The notes beneath the pieces are model-generated. The model was not told the origin of the DNA, searched no databases, and saw only the letters and a program-made list of their open reading frames with translations. Shown here in pieces: positions 16,327 to 24,324 of a stretch of 64,000 nt of DNA. Positions within the stretch are counted from its first letter, which is position 1. The number at the start of each line of letters is the position of its first letter. Position numbers and translations under genes: made by a program. Where the stretch lies: the NCBI GenBank assembly GCA_014380365.1, contig JACMJZ010000004.1:62001-126000 (forward strand). Direction: 5' to 3'. This stretch comes from Pyrinomonadaceae bacterium (GTDB lineage: Bacteria > Acidobacteriota > Blastocatellia > Pyrinomonadales > Pyrinomonadaceae).

Positions 16327-17236
16327 TGTTTATGACCATCAAAATGAACAAGAGCGGCAGATAGATAACCGAAGCCAGCAAAAGCCGACGGGCCTCTTGT
16401 CTGGATTTCGAAAATGCCGCGCGCACGCTGCTGTAAAGAAAGAGCAGTCCGAGAACGATCGCTCCGTAGAGATAAATCTTGCCCGAGATACCCATCACAG
16501 TGGGAAGCAAGCTCACGGGCAACAACATTACTGTGTAAACAACGATCTGTTGCCCCGTCACACGTCCGTCCGGCTCAACCACTGGCAACATTAGAATACC
16601 GGCGCGGCTGTAATCTTCCCGGTACATCCAGGCGATCGCCAGGAAGTGTGGAAACTGCCAGAGAAACAAAATCGCAAACAATACCCACGCTTCAAGTCCG
16701 ATGTCTCCGCGAGCCGCGGCCCAACCAATTAGCGGCGGCACTGCTCCCGGAAAAGCTCCGACCATCGTCGAAAGTGACGTTCTCGTCTTTAATGGAGTGT
16801 AAGCAAACAGGTAACCGGCGATGACGGTCAGGCCCAGCAGTCCGGTTAAAGGATTGACCAGAAACGAGAGGTAAATCTCAGCCAGCACGGTCAGTGTGAC
16901 GCCAAACGTCAGGGCCTCCCAGGGCATGAGTTTTCCGGAGGGCAACGGCCGGTTAGCAGTGCGCCGCATCAGCAGGTCGAGGTCGCGCTCCATATATTGA
17001 TTGAGCGTCGCGATGCCGGATGACAGCAGTGCTATGCCGAACATTGCCCTGGCCATCAACGCGTAATCGATGCTGGCGGCAGAACCCAGAGCAAACCCGG
17101 CAGCCGCGGTAAGGACGATCAGGAATGTAATCCGCGGCTTTGTCAGCTCAAGAAAAGCCGTGAAGCGCTCGCGCGCGCTGAGCCGTTCGAGCCGAACCAC
17201 TGACCCGCTATTTAGTTCTATTGCAAACTCTTTCAT
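16322..17236 (-). CDS. ctaB: Protoheme IX farnesyltransferase (heme O synthase)
   Basis: A 304-residue UbiA-family prenyltransferase with about nine transmembrane helices that adds farnesyl to heme B to make heme O. The diagnostic Asp-rich motif NQYMERDLDLLMRRTANRPL is present in the first cytoplasmic loop. The second loop (YTPLKTRTSLSTMVGAFPGA) is also normal. The ATG at 17236 is chosen; a TTG 12 codons earlier is in frame but has no ribosome-binding site. The last codon and stop fall at the edge of a repeat arm, so the C-terminus may have been set by that insertion. It works just before CtaA. Confidence 0.93.
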   Translation of the reverse strand: MKEFAIELNSGSVVRLERLSARERFTAFLELTKPRITFLIVLTAAAGFALGSAASIDYALMARAMFGIALLSSGIATLNQYMERDLDLLMRRTANRPLPSGKLMPWEALTFGVTLTVLAEIYLSFLVNPLTGLLGLTVIAGYLFAYTPLKTRTSLSTMVGAFPGAVPPLIGWAAARGDIGLEAWVLFAILFLWQFPHFLAIAWMYREDYSRAGILMLPVVEPDGRVTGQQIVVYTVMLLPVSLLPTVMGISGKIYLYGAIVLGLLFLYSSVRAAFSKSRQEARRLLLASVIYLPLLFILMVINR

Positions 17237-17301
17237 ATAACCTTCGTAAGAGGAGCGCAGTTCAGAGTTCAATCTTTAGATTGTCTTTCGGTCGGCCAGC
17301 C

Positions 17302-17401
17302 GCAAGCTAAAGCTTGTACTCTATACGCCTGATAACGGGCGTTCAGAGTACAACCCTCAGGTTGCTCTACGCACTACCACGCAAGCTAAAGCTTGTACTC
17401 T
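17302..17401. repeat. GCAAGCTAAAGCTTGTACTC repeat pair at the ctaA 3' end
   Basis: Direct copies lie at 17302-17322 and 17381-17401, each containing the palindrome AAGCTAAAGCTT. Between them is an inverted relative (AGAGTACAACCCTCAGGTTG). The right copy encodes the last six codons and the stop of ctaA. Confidence 0.85.
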
Positions 17402-18354
17402 AAACTCCGGGCTTGTGCCGACAATCTGACCGCTGCCTCAGAGGCACGCAAAACCTTAAACGATCTCAACGTCAAGACTATTGTGGTGGCAAACACCATC
17501 GCCCCACACGCAACGTGAGCCACTGTAATGCCGATCATTGGATTCAACGGCTGCGGGTCATTCGGGGAACCCAACCGCGTGATATAAGCTGCGACTCCCA
17601 GCAACAACTGCAAAGCAAGCAACGAGAGTGCAACCTTTGCCGGTCGTGTCAGAAATGCTTCTCCGGGATAACGTCGCAACAACAACCACGCCGCGCTTCC
17701 CACCAAGAGTGTCACAACGATCGCGCCCCCGACATGCGTAAGCAATAAATCAGTAGGCAGGTGCTGGTCCCACGTTGCCGAATGTCGCAGTGTCGCCCCA
17801 ATTATCAACTGCACCAAAATAGCTGACGAGGCGGCGACGCAAAGATAGCGAAGCGACAAACCACCCTGTTCTTCCATCGTTGGCTGCTCCCGCATCCAAC
17901 TTGCCGAAGTAAAAACTGCCAAACTCACCACTGTGCAAAAGAACAGTTGAGCGAGCGTCGCGTGGGCCGTCGAAACCCACAACGGTAACATTAGTTTTAC
18001 CGTCAACCCGCCGAGTAGTCCCTGCGCAATGACTCCGAAGAGTGCTATCAGACCCAGACGACGGATCCATTGCCGGCGTTCCCTGGCAAAGAGATAAATT
18101 ACCAGGCCAATCGTAAGCAGGCCGACGGTCGTGGCCACCATGCGATGGCCATGCTCCCAGAACAGATTGCCGACCATGTTGACGCCGGTGCGGATTCCCA
18201 GAAACTCAACCTTCGGCAGAAACGCACCTTCCGTAAGCGGCCAATCCGGCGTCGCCAGCCCGGCTGCATTACTGGTTACCAGCGCGCCCGCAACAATCAG
18301 AAAAAATGTTGCTCCGGCTACGATGCAAGCGAACCAATGCAGACCCCTGTTCAT
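17386..18354 (-). CDS. ctaA: Heme A synthase (COX15/CtaA)
   Basis: A 322-residue, eight-helix membrane enzyme that oxidises the C8 methyl of heme O to the formyl group of heme A. Conserved His positions are visible in WEHGHRMVATTVG, STAHATLAQ, TDLLLTHVGGA and ITVAHVACGA, and LVTSNAAGLATPDWPL is a typical loop. The ATG at 18354 (MNRGLHWFA) is chosen; the 24 codons before it run through repeat sequence. The final six residues (SLEYKL) and stop are encoded by a repeat arm, so the native C-terminus has probably been replaced. It is co-transcribed with ctaB and the oxidase genes. Confidence 0.93.
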   Translation of the reverse strand: MNRGLHWFACIVAGATFFLIVAGALVTSNAAGLATPDWPLTEGAFLPKVEFLGIRTGVNMVGNLFWEHGHRMVATTVGLLTIGLVIYLFARERRQWIRRLGLIALFGVIAQGLLGGLTVKLMLPLWVSTAHATLAQLFFCTVVSLAVFTSASWMREQPTMEEQGGLSLRYLCVAASSAILVQLIIGATLRHSATWDQHLPTDLLLTHVGGAIVVTLLVGSAAWLLLRRYPGEAFLTRPAKVALSLLALQLLLGVAAYITRLGSPNDPQPLNPMIGITVAHVACGAMVFATTIVLTLRSFKVLRASEAAVRLSAQARSLEYKL

Positions 18355-18360
18355 ATTTCC

Positions 18361-18438
18361 GAATTGCGATTGCCGATTTCCAACTGCCAATTGCCGATTG
18401 CTATTTTCCCAATCGCAAATCGGCAACAGGCAATCGGA
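18361..18438. repeat. GCCGATTGC/GCAATCGGC repeat between ctaA and the copper lipoprotein
   Basis: Multiple short units (GCGATTGCCGATTTCC, GCCAATTGCCGATTGC) on the left are complemented by AATCGCAAATCGGC and GGCAATCGG on the right. It fills the gap between ctaA and the preceding gene and is unlike the other repeat families nearby. Confidence 0.75.
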
Positions 18439-18445
18439 AGTGTGT

Positions 18446-19327
18446 TCAGTGCCTGCCGATCATCGGAAGGTCGAGGGCCGGCATCATTTTCAGACCCGGG
18501 TTACCGGAAGCAGTTGCTGCGTCGCCGAAAGCAAAATCAGCCTTGGCGGTTCCGTTTGCCGCAACCGTTACTTCCATCGTCTTTTCGGTTCCGTTGGGAC
18601 CACCCTTCTCATGCCATGCAGCCACTGTGTATTTTCCTGGGGGCAGGCCCTTGATAACGAAGGTGCCGTCTTCGCCGCTTACCGCAAAGAAGGGGTGCTT
18701 GACGACACCGACATATGACTTCATCCACGGGTGCTGATCACACTTGACGGGGATGAGCACCTCAGCACGAGCGAAAGTCTTCTCGATCGGAGCGGCGCCA
18801 TTGGGCTGCGTCTGGTTCCAACCCGGATTGCTCTTCGGATTCGGATGGATATTGTGCTGGGTCGGGTCGCTGTTAGTGACCTTGAATTTCTGATTTACTT
18901 GAACTCCAAGCACATGCGGCACATACTGGCAGCCTTTTTGATCGAGGGTGACCGCGTCGGAAGGTGTTTTATGCGTGTAGTCACCAATCTTGGTTCCGTC
19001 CGCGGCGGTGCCGTCCTTGATGTACACAAAGACATTCGCGAGCTTGCCATCCTTAACCGACGTGTCCTCGGTTGTCAGGTTTGGATTGGCCGTCCCGCAG
19101 GCGGGATCAGCCGAAGTGTCGATCTTCTTCGGGGCTGGCGGAGCGCCGTTGAAAGCGATAGCACCGCTCACCGTGCCCTCATCACCTTTGGGCACGTAGG
19201 CCTTACTCGTCGCTGAGGGCGTTTCAGCTTCAGGCCCATTCGTTGCCGACTTGCTGCAAGCAGTGCCGAGCGCTATTAGCGAAAGAATCGTGGTCAGGAC
19301 AAGCCAGACCTTTATCTGCTTAAACAT
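18446..19327 (-). CDS. Lipoprotein with probable type I copper (plastocyanin-like) domain
   Basis: A 293-residue exported lipoprotein; the lipobox is IALGTAC with lipidated Cys near 24. A Ser/Thr/Pro linker leads to a cupredoxin-like domain. Type I copper ligands can be placed at the His of TQHNIH (~158) and in KCDQHPWM (~197-203), giving the plastocyanin order His, then Cys-x2-His-x2-Met. A short carboxypeptidase-regulatory-like beta domain follows (EDGTFVIKGLPPGKYTVAAW). The GGAGGA site supports the ATG. It lies directly between the octaheme cytochrome and the heme A genes, so it may shuttle electrons to CuA; this role is inferred. An alternative is a structural copper-storage protein. Confidence 0.75.
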   Translation of the reverse strand: MFKQIKVWLVLTTILSLIALGTACSKSATNGPEAETPSATSKAYVPKGDEGTVSGAIAFNGAPPAPKKIDTSADPACGTANPNLTTEDTSVKDGKLANVFVYIKDGTAADGTKIGDYTHKTPSDAVTLDQKGCQYVPHVLGVQVNQKFKVTNSDPTQHNIHPNPKSNPGWNQTQPNGAAPIEKTFARAEVLIPVKCDQHPWMKSYVGVVKHPFFAVSGEDGTFVIKGLPPGKYTVAAWHEKGGPNGTEKTMEVTVAANGTAKADFAFGDAATASGNPGLKMMPALDLPMIGRH

Positions 19328-19446
19328 AATCAGTTCCTCCAGAATTGAATAACTTTAGAATAACTTTATCACGAGCCGCTACAAGAAGTAGACCTGCCAG
19401 GGCCGCGGGTAATGTTCAGTCTTCTCTGTGAGATTAGCTCCATTCG

Positions 19447-22400
19447 CTACAGACCACGACCACGCTGATTGGAGCGCAGGCTGACAGCGCGCGCCAGGGC
19501 AGTTCCGCGTCTGGTTTTGCGATCCCTTCCTGCCGATGTCGACGGCTTCTTATCTCTCGTTCCTCTCTGAGCCGTCGGTGCTGGAGCCGCCGGCGCTGCT
19601 ACCGGGGCAGTCGCGAGCAAGCGCCTCTGCTCATCCGGCGTTAGCAAAAGCATGTAACGCACCAGCAATTGAGCGTGATCATTCTTGTACTCATTCGCAC
19701 TCGCCGGCGGATTGGGTAAATTAATCACCCATCGTTCGCCCTCTTTTCTGAACAACCCACTCGGCATAGCCGTGCCGGGACTAATTTGCGCCGGGTCGAG
19801 CAGCCAGCGGAAGGTCCAGTCGGGTTTGAGACGCTCGCCCGCCAACAGGAAGTTTGGCGCGATTGCCTTGGCATCGTGCGTCGGGTCGCCGGTGATGTGA
19901 CACTTCAAACACGGCGTGCCCGAAGTAAACATCTGCCGCGCCACCAGCTTCTCCTGTTCAGTTAGAGGCTGGAGCGGTTCCTTGATGTAAGGCTCCTGCT
20001 GGCCTGATAAGGCCATGAAGAAGCGCACCAAAGTTTGAAGTTCATTCGGCGAAAAGTTAAACGTCGGCATGCGGGCTTTCAGATAAGGCCGCACGCCGTT
20101 GCGATCCAAACCTGGTTGCGCTTTTAGTTTGCCGTCTGCGGCTGGGAGCGCGGGCATCCTGCCCGCAGTGGTCGCGTTAGCCGGTGTCGTTGGGGATGCG
20201 CTCGGGGTTGCCGGCAGAATGCCTGGGCTCCCAGCGCTCGCCGGGCTCGAAACCGCAGGTTTGTCGCCACTGAGCGAGGGGTCGTTAAGGAATCGCAGGA
20301 GCCAGTTTGGATCGACGCGCGCGCCTTCGCTTGTCAGGCGCGGCGGCAGCAGATCCTTGCCTTCGGGCGTTTGATAGTAGGCCACACCCATCAGTCCCGA
20401 GTTTTGGCCCACCTGGACCTGGTGACAACCGACGCAGTTGTATTTTTTGATCACCCACCAGCCGTTTTGTATGTCCTGCCGGCGCTGATCCTGAGGATCG
20501 AAGAAGAGCGATCGCGGCACGTTTGACCCTTCAGTCCCCACGCTGCCCAGTAAGAAAGTAGTTAGAGCCGTTCGCCATTCCGGAGTCAGGTAAGGCTTCG
20601 GCATCCGCAGCTTGTCTTTGGGATCCTTTTCTTTGCCCCGATCGTAAATGGCAGGCTCGGCGAGCTTGTGCTCGAAAAACCCTTTATGGTTGTACCAGGG
20701 CTTCTCGGTGTGTTCGCCATGCAGGTCGAGCGGGTCGTGTCCCTTCTCGGCGTCATGAGTCAGCAGAGCGAAGTCTAACCTCTCAATCGGCGTGGCCCCT
20801 TCGACCGTCAACTCTTTGCCGATACGCTGTTCGTCTTCGAAGCCTTTGATTTCGTGACAACCAGCGCAACCATATTGCTTGATCAGGGCCCCACCCTGCA
20901 GTTTCAGATTCGGATCGTCCATGAAAGATGCGTCCGCGTAGGAAGGCGGCGACGAAAGCGAGAACAGATAGGTGGCAATGTCGCGCGTGTCGCTATCCGA
21001 GAGCCGGAAGTTTGGCATGACGGTCATGTTCTGGACTTGCAACTCAGCGCCGTCGTTTGGACAACGCGAATTTAACTCCGTGTCGAAAACATAAGGCTTG
21101 CCGTTCTTGCTGTAGTCTTCCGCCGTGAGATCTCGTTTCTCTTTTGGACAGTACGGCGCCCAGCGCTCGCGCGGGTTGTGAATCCAACGCACGATGTACT
21201 CGAAGTTTGACTTCTCACCGACGCGTTGCAGGTTCGCGGCAAACTCACCACCAGTCGGGCTTGAGGCATCGCCAATCGAATGACAGCCGAGACATCCGCG
21301 TGTTTCGAAGAGCTCCTGGCCATGGGCCGCGTTGCCGCGTGACTGTGGGGGTGCTTTGCCTTCAAAACTCTCCTGCCAGAGGTATGCGGAAATAGCCCGG
21401 ATCTGATCCTCCGCATCCTTGTCGCGCTCCACGCCGCTCTTGTTCGCCGTCTCGGCAAAACGCCAGAACGTCGGCATCTTGGTTCCGGGGCGGAAATTCT
21501 GCGGATCCCTCAGCCAGACCGGAATCCATTCCTTACGCAGCTTGAGTTTGACGTCCTTGAGATTTGGGCCAATCTTCTTCTGGTCCTGCATCAGATACTT
21601 CGACTGCAGATTGGCCTGATCGATGCGTGCGGCCAGCAAACTGTTAGAGACGCGCAGAGACTCGGCATGTGCGAGCAACTTCTGCGCCTCAGCATCCTCG
21701 GCAGCCTGCCCTGCGGCTTCGGTGTCCTGGCGAATCTGTTTCTCGTTTTGGAGAATCTGATCTTCGAGTTGGGTCGTATTTTGACGCGTGCCGGAGAGCG
21801 CATCAGTCTCGCGGTCAAACCCTTCGTAACGATGACAACCGACACACCCGCGCTCGTAGAAAAGATCTCGGCCGCGATTTAGCGTGTCAGCGCCCTGGGT
21901 CACGCGATCCTTCGCATGGCATTGCTGGCACCCAGCCTCCATATTCTCTTTCTCAAAGAGCGGCCAGAGCCAGTATTTGTGACGTCCGTGACCTTTCACC
22001 TCTCCGGTCGTAGCGCGTCCATTGCCCCAATGGCAACCGGAACAACCAAAGCGTTCGGGAGTATGAATCTGAAGCAGCTCTCTGTTCGGATGACTCACAA
22101 ACGCGCGAGCCAAGCTGTCTGGTTTCTTGCCCGGGCCATCCGGAGCCAGGTCCGCCGGCTTAATATCCAGCGGCTCGCGAATCCCAATATGACAAACCTC
22201 ACAGCGATCCACCACGTTTGCCGAGTTAACACTTATCTGATGGCCCAGGATTGAGTAATCGAAATTGTCCATCTTCCGAACCAGACCGTCGATCGCCGTG
22301 GGAGTCAAACCGATGATGTGGTGCTTAAGATAATCGTCCCGCTTCTTCGCGAGCTCAGTTGGTTCCTTTAGCAGCTCAGCTTTCTTTGCGAGCAGGGTGG

Positions 22401-23010
22401 CCTTCTCTTCGCGCTTGTCGTTATAGAACTTCTCGAGCTGCTCATAGTTCATGTCTTGAGCAACGGTTTTTCCTGAACCGTCGGCTGCGGGCAACTCCAC
22501 TTCGACCACTTCCTGCCGCTTCCGTTCAGCCTCCTTGCGATACTTCTCCTTGGCCGAACCTTCAGCGGTTTCAATGTTGTAACTGATGACTGTTAGCCGC
22601 CCGCGCTGATTCTGGAACGGATCGGTTACGGCGTCGATCTGCTTTTGAATCAGCGTCACCTTTTTATCGGCTTCCGCGGTTTCAGGTTTGACTTGTTCCA
22701 GCGCGGCCTGAGCTTCAGCTTCCAACTGCTGGTATTCAGCGCTCTCTTTGACTTCCGCTTCGGTTTTTCCGGCTTGGGGTTTAATGCTCTTGAGGTAGCG
22801 GGTGTAGCGGCTGACAAACTCTTTCTGAATTCCCTTCCATGGTCGCTGGCCGAACGCTTCATCCCAGAGTGCCCACGCCAGAGACAGGGTGAGCAGCAAG
22901 GCGCAGAGCAGCAGGATGCCGCTCGTAGAACGACTCACAATGGGATCATGCGTCGGAGTCTCGGGTTCTTTCTTAACCAGGGAACCTGTTGTCTCAGGAG
23001 AGTCAGCCAA
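19447..23010 (-). CDS. Octaheme membrane-anchored cytochrome c of the quinol-oxidising complex
   Basis: A 1187-residue protein with one N-terminal transmembrane helix (GILLLCALLLTLSLAWAL) and eight CXXCH heme sites near residues 270, 323, 362, 390, 574, 716, 861 and 1037. A long charged coiled coil lies at ~60-245 and a second at ~410-480. The later hemes look like repeated monoheme cytochrome c modules, each with a distal Met region (for example KMPTFWRF). A basic Ser/Arg/Gly-rich tail ends the protein. It starts at TTG with AAGGA upstream and follows the two cytochrome b halves, so it should take electrons from the Rieske centre. A palindromic repeat encodes residues ~925-957 in frame. It is far larger than ordinary cytochrome c1. 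Confidence 0.9.
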   Translation of the reverse strand: MADSPETTGSLVKKEPETPTHDPIVSRSTSGILLLCALLLTLSLAWALWDEAFGQRPWKGIQKEFVSRYTRYLKSIKPQAGKTEAEVKESAEYQQLEAEAQAALEQVKPETAEADKKVTLIQKQIDAVTDPFQNQRGRLTVISYNIETAEGSAKEKYRKEAERKRQEVVEVELPAADGSGKTVAQDMNYEQLEKFYNDKREEKATLLAKKAELLKEPTELAKKRDDYLKHHIIGLTPTAIDGLVRKMDNFDYSILGHQISVNSANVVDRCEVCHIGIREPLDIKPADLAPDGPGKKPDSLARAFVSHPNRELLQIHTPERFGCSGCHWGNGRATTGEVKGHGRHKYWLWPLFEKENMEAGCQQCHAKDRVTQGADTLNRGRDLFYERGCVGCHRYEGFDRETDALSGTRQNTTQLEDQILQNEKQIRQDTEAAGQAAEDAEAQKLLAHAESLRVSNSLLAARIDQANLQSKYLMQDQKKIGPNLKDVKLKLRKEWIPVWLRDPQNFRPGTKMPTFWRFAETANKSGVERDKDAEDQIRAISAYLWQESFEGKAPPQSRGNAAHGQELFETRGCLGCHSIGDASSPTGGEFAANLQRVGEKSNFEYIVRWIHNPRERWAPYCPKEKRDLTAEDYSKNGKPYVFDTELNSRCPNDGAELQVQNMTVMPNFRLSDSDTRDIATYLFSLSSPPSYADASFMDDPNLKLQGGALIKQYGCAGCHEIKGFEDEQRIGKELTVEGATPIERLDFALLTHDAEKGHDPLDLHGEHTEKPWYNHKGFFEHKLAEPAIYDRGKEKDPKDKLRMPKPYLTPEWRTALTTFLLGSVGTEGSNVPRSLFFDPQDQRRQDIQNGWWVIKKYNCVGCHQVQVGQNSGLMGVAYYQTPEGKDLLPPRLTSEGARVDPNWLLRFLNDPSLSGDKPAVSSPASAGSPGILPATPSASPTTPANATTAGRMPALPAADGKLKAQPGLDRNGVRPYLKARMPTFNFSPNELQTLVRFFMALSGQQEPYIKEPLQPLTEQEKLVARQMFTSGTPCLKCHITGDPTHDAKAIAPNFLLAGERLKPDWTFRWLLDPAQISPGTAMPSGLFRKEGERWVINLPNPPASANEYKNDHAQLLVRYMLLLTPDEQRRLLATAPVAAPAAPAPTAQRGTRDKKPSTSAGRDRKTRRGTALARAVSLRSNQRGRGL
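20141..20235. repeat. Intragenic palindromic repeat inside the octaheme cytochrome gene
   Basis: Arms at 20141-20166 and 20210-20235 are reverse complements at 22 of 26 positions; both begin GCTGGGAGC at the outer end. On the coding strand they read AGSPGILPA and AGRMPALPA, the mirror translations of one palindrome. The element is in frame, so the cytochrome is not truncated. Confidence 0.85.
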
Positions 23011-23035
23011 GCGAAATTAGTCCTTTGAGAATTAG

Positions 23036-23105
23036 TAGGACAGACATTCTTGTCTGTCCTCAGTCAATGGCACATAAAATGGACAGGCAGCAATGCCTGT
23101 CCTAC
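23036..23105. repeat. GGACAGACATTCTTGTCTGT double hairpin, copy 1
   Basis: Two small palindromes in tandem: GGACAGACATTCTTGTCTGT near 23036-23060 and GGACAGGCAGCAATGCCTGT near 23081-23105. They occupy the gap between the cytochrome b C-half and the octaheme cytochrome. A second copy is at 31952-32009. Confidence 0.9.
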
Positions 23106-23109
23106 ACAG

Positions 23110-24222
23110 CTAAACGTTGAACCAGGGCGTCACCCACACGTACTTAATTGTGAACACCAAACGCAAAATCAGCTTCACGGGCATCGCCAGCAAAACTGTA
23201 ATCGCAAAAAACTGGAACGTCGCATATTGGAGCAGGCTCGTGCGCGCCAGCAGCTTCTGTTCAAACGGATCCGGAGTTTTCATCCAGAGCCAAACACGTT
23301 TCCAAAACGGCAGCGAGCGATCCATGCGATCGAGGCCGCCGCGGGTCAGCAGCCAATGGAAGAAAAGCGCGCCGACTACGAAAAACAGTCCCACGACAAT
23401 GGCGCCGAAAATCATCTTCAGCACCCAGGAACTCGAAAGCTGTGTGAACCCGATCATATCGGCGACGATATCGTGCAGGTCGCGGTTGCGATCGTAGACC
23501 ACCGCATTGTGGTCCCACGTTTGACCCGGCCAGAACCAGATCCAACCCGGGCCGCGAATAAACGTCCCAATGACAATCAACAGGATCCACTGGAGGAAGC
23601 CGGCGCAAAACATCCACAGCGCAACCCGGCGTTGCTTGATCGTGTAGTAACCATTACCCAGCGGGTTCGAATCCACATATGGAAAGACCATCAGCCCGAC
23701 CATGATCAGACTGGGCATTACTACTCCGGCAATCCACGGGTCGAAATAGACAAGCATCTCCTGCAATCCGAGGAAGTACCACGGCGCTTTCGACGGATTC
23801 ATAGTCAGGTTGGGATTGGCAGGTTCTTCCAGCGGCGCGTTCAGCGTTATCGACCAGACAAATAAAATGACGGTGACGATCACCGCCGCGAGAAATTCGA
23901 TCCGCACCAGATACGGCCAGACGTGGATGTCGCGCGCCCAACCCGGACGCCACGGCTCAGCTTTTCGGTGATGTGTTTTGGCAAGCTTCGGATCTTTTTC
24001 CAGTTCCTCGACCAGCCGGTCGTTCGCCCTTGCCTGTTTGATTCCCAGCCACGTGAAGAATGGGACGAGGAATAGCATCGCGACGATCGGCACATTGTCT
24101 GGCGCCGAAGATATCTTCCATAACTGGTGCCAATCGTGGACCGTGAGCACGGCGAGAACCACGAGAGCGATTACCACTCCCAGAGTTATTAACCTACCCT
24201 TGCTCAAACTGAATCTCGCCAT
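23110..24222 (-). CDS. Cytochrome b, C-terminal half (subunit IV/PetD-like, extended)
   Basis: A 370-residue membrane protein forming the second half of a split cytochrome b. The Qo-site region is NPSKAPWYFLGLQEMLVYF, where the usual PEWY Glu is replaced (APWY). At least six hydrophobic helices are visible, more than the three of PetD. They include ITLGVVIALVVLAVLTV at the N-terminus, LVRIEFLAAVIVTVILFVW before the Qo loop and VVMPSLIMVGLMVFPYV after it. ATG start. It follows the N-half gene on the same strand and helps oxidise menaquinol, passing electrons to the Rieske centre and the b hemes. The extra helices suggest added contacts, perhaps to the octaheme subunit. Confidence 0.9.
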   Translation of the reverse strand: MARFSLSKGRLITLGVVIALVVLAVLTVHDWHQLWKISSAPDNVPIVAMLFLVPFFTWLGIKQARANDRLVEELEKDPKLAKTHHRKAEPWRPGWARDIHVWPYLVRIEFLAAVIVTVILFVWSITLNAPLEEPANPNLTMNPSKAPWYFLGLQEMLVYFDPWIAGVVMPSLIMVGLMVFPYVDSNPLGNGYYTIKQRRVALWMFCAGFLQWILLIVIGTFIRGPGWIWFWPGQTWDHNAVVYDRNRDLHDIVADMIGFTQLSSSWVLKMIFGAIVVGLFFVVGALFFHWLLTRGGLDRMDRSLPFWKRVWLWMKTPDPFEQKLLARTSLLQYATFQFFAITVLLAMPVKLILRLVFTIKYVWVTPWFNV

Positions 24223-24232
24223 CTTGTATTAG

Positions 24233-24324
24233 TCAGAACCGCCTGCGTTAGCGGGCGGGCATGTGGTATCACGTCCTTCCCCTCGGCCAGCGGCGGGCGC
24301 ACCCGCTACCGCAGGTGGTTCTGA
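24233..24324. repeat. Imperfect palindromic repeat, family A (second copy)
   Basis: Arms at 24233-24260 and 24297-24324 match those of the copy at 106-198: the left begins TCAGAACCGCCTGCG and the right ends GGTGGTTCTGA. It exactly fills the gap between the two cytochrome b genes and abuts the stop codon of the N-half. Confidence 0.85.
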
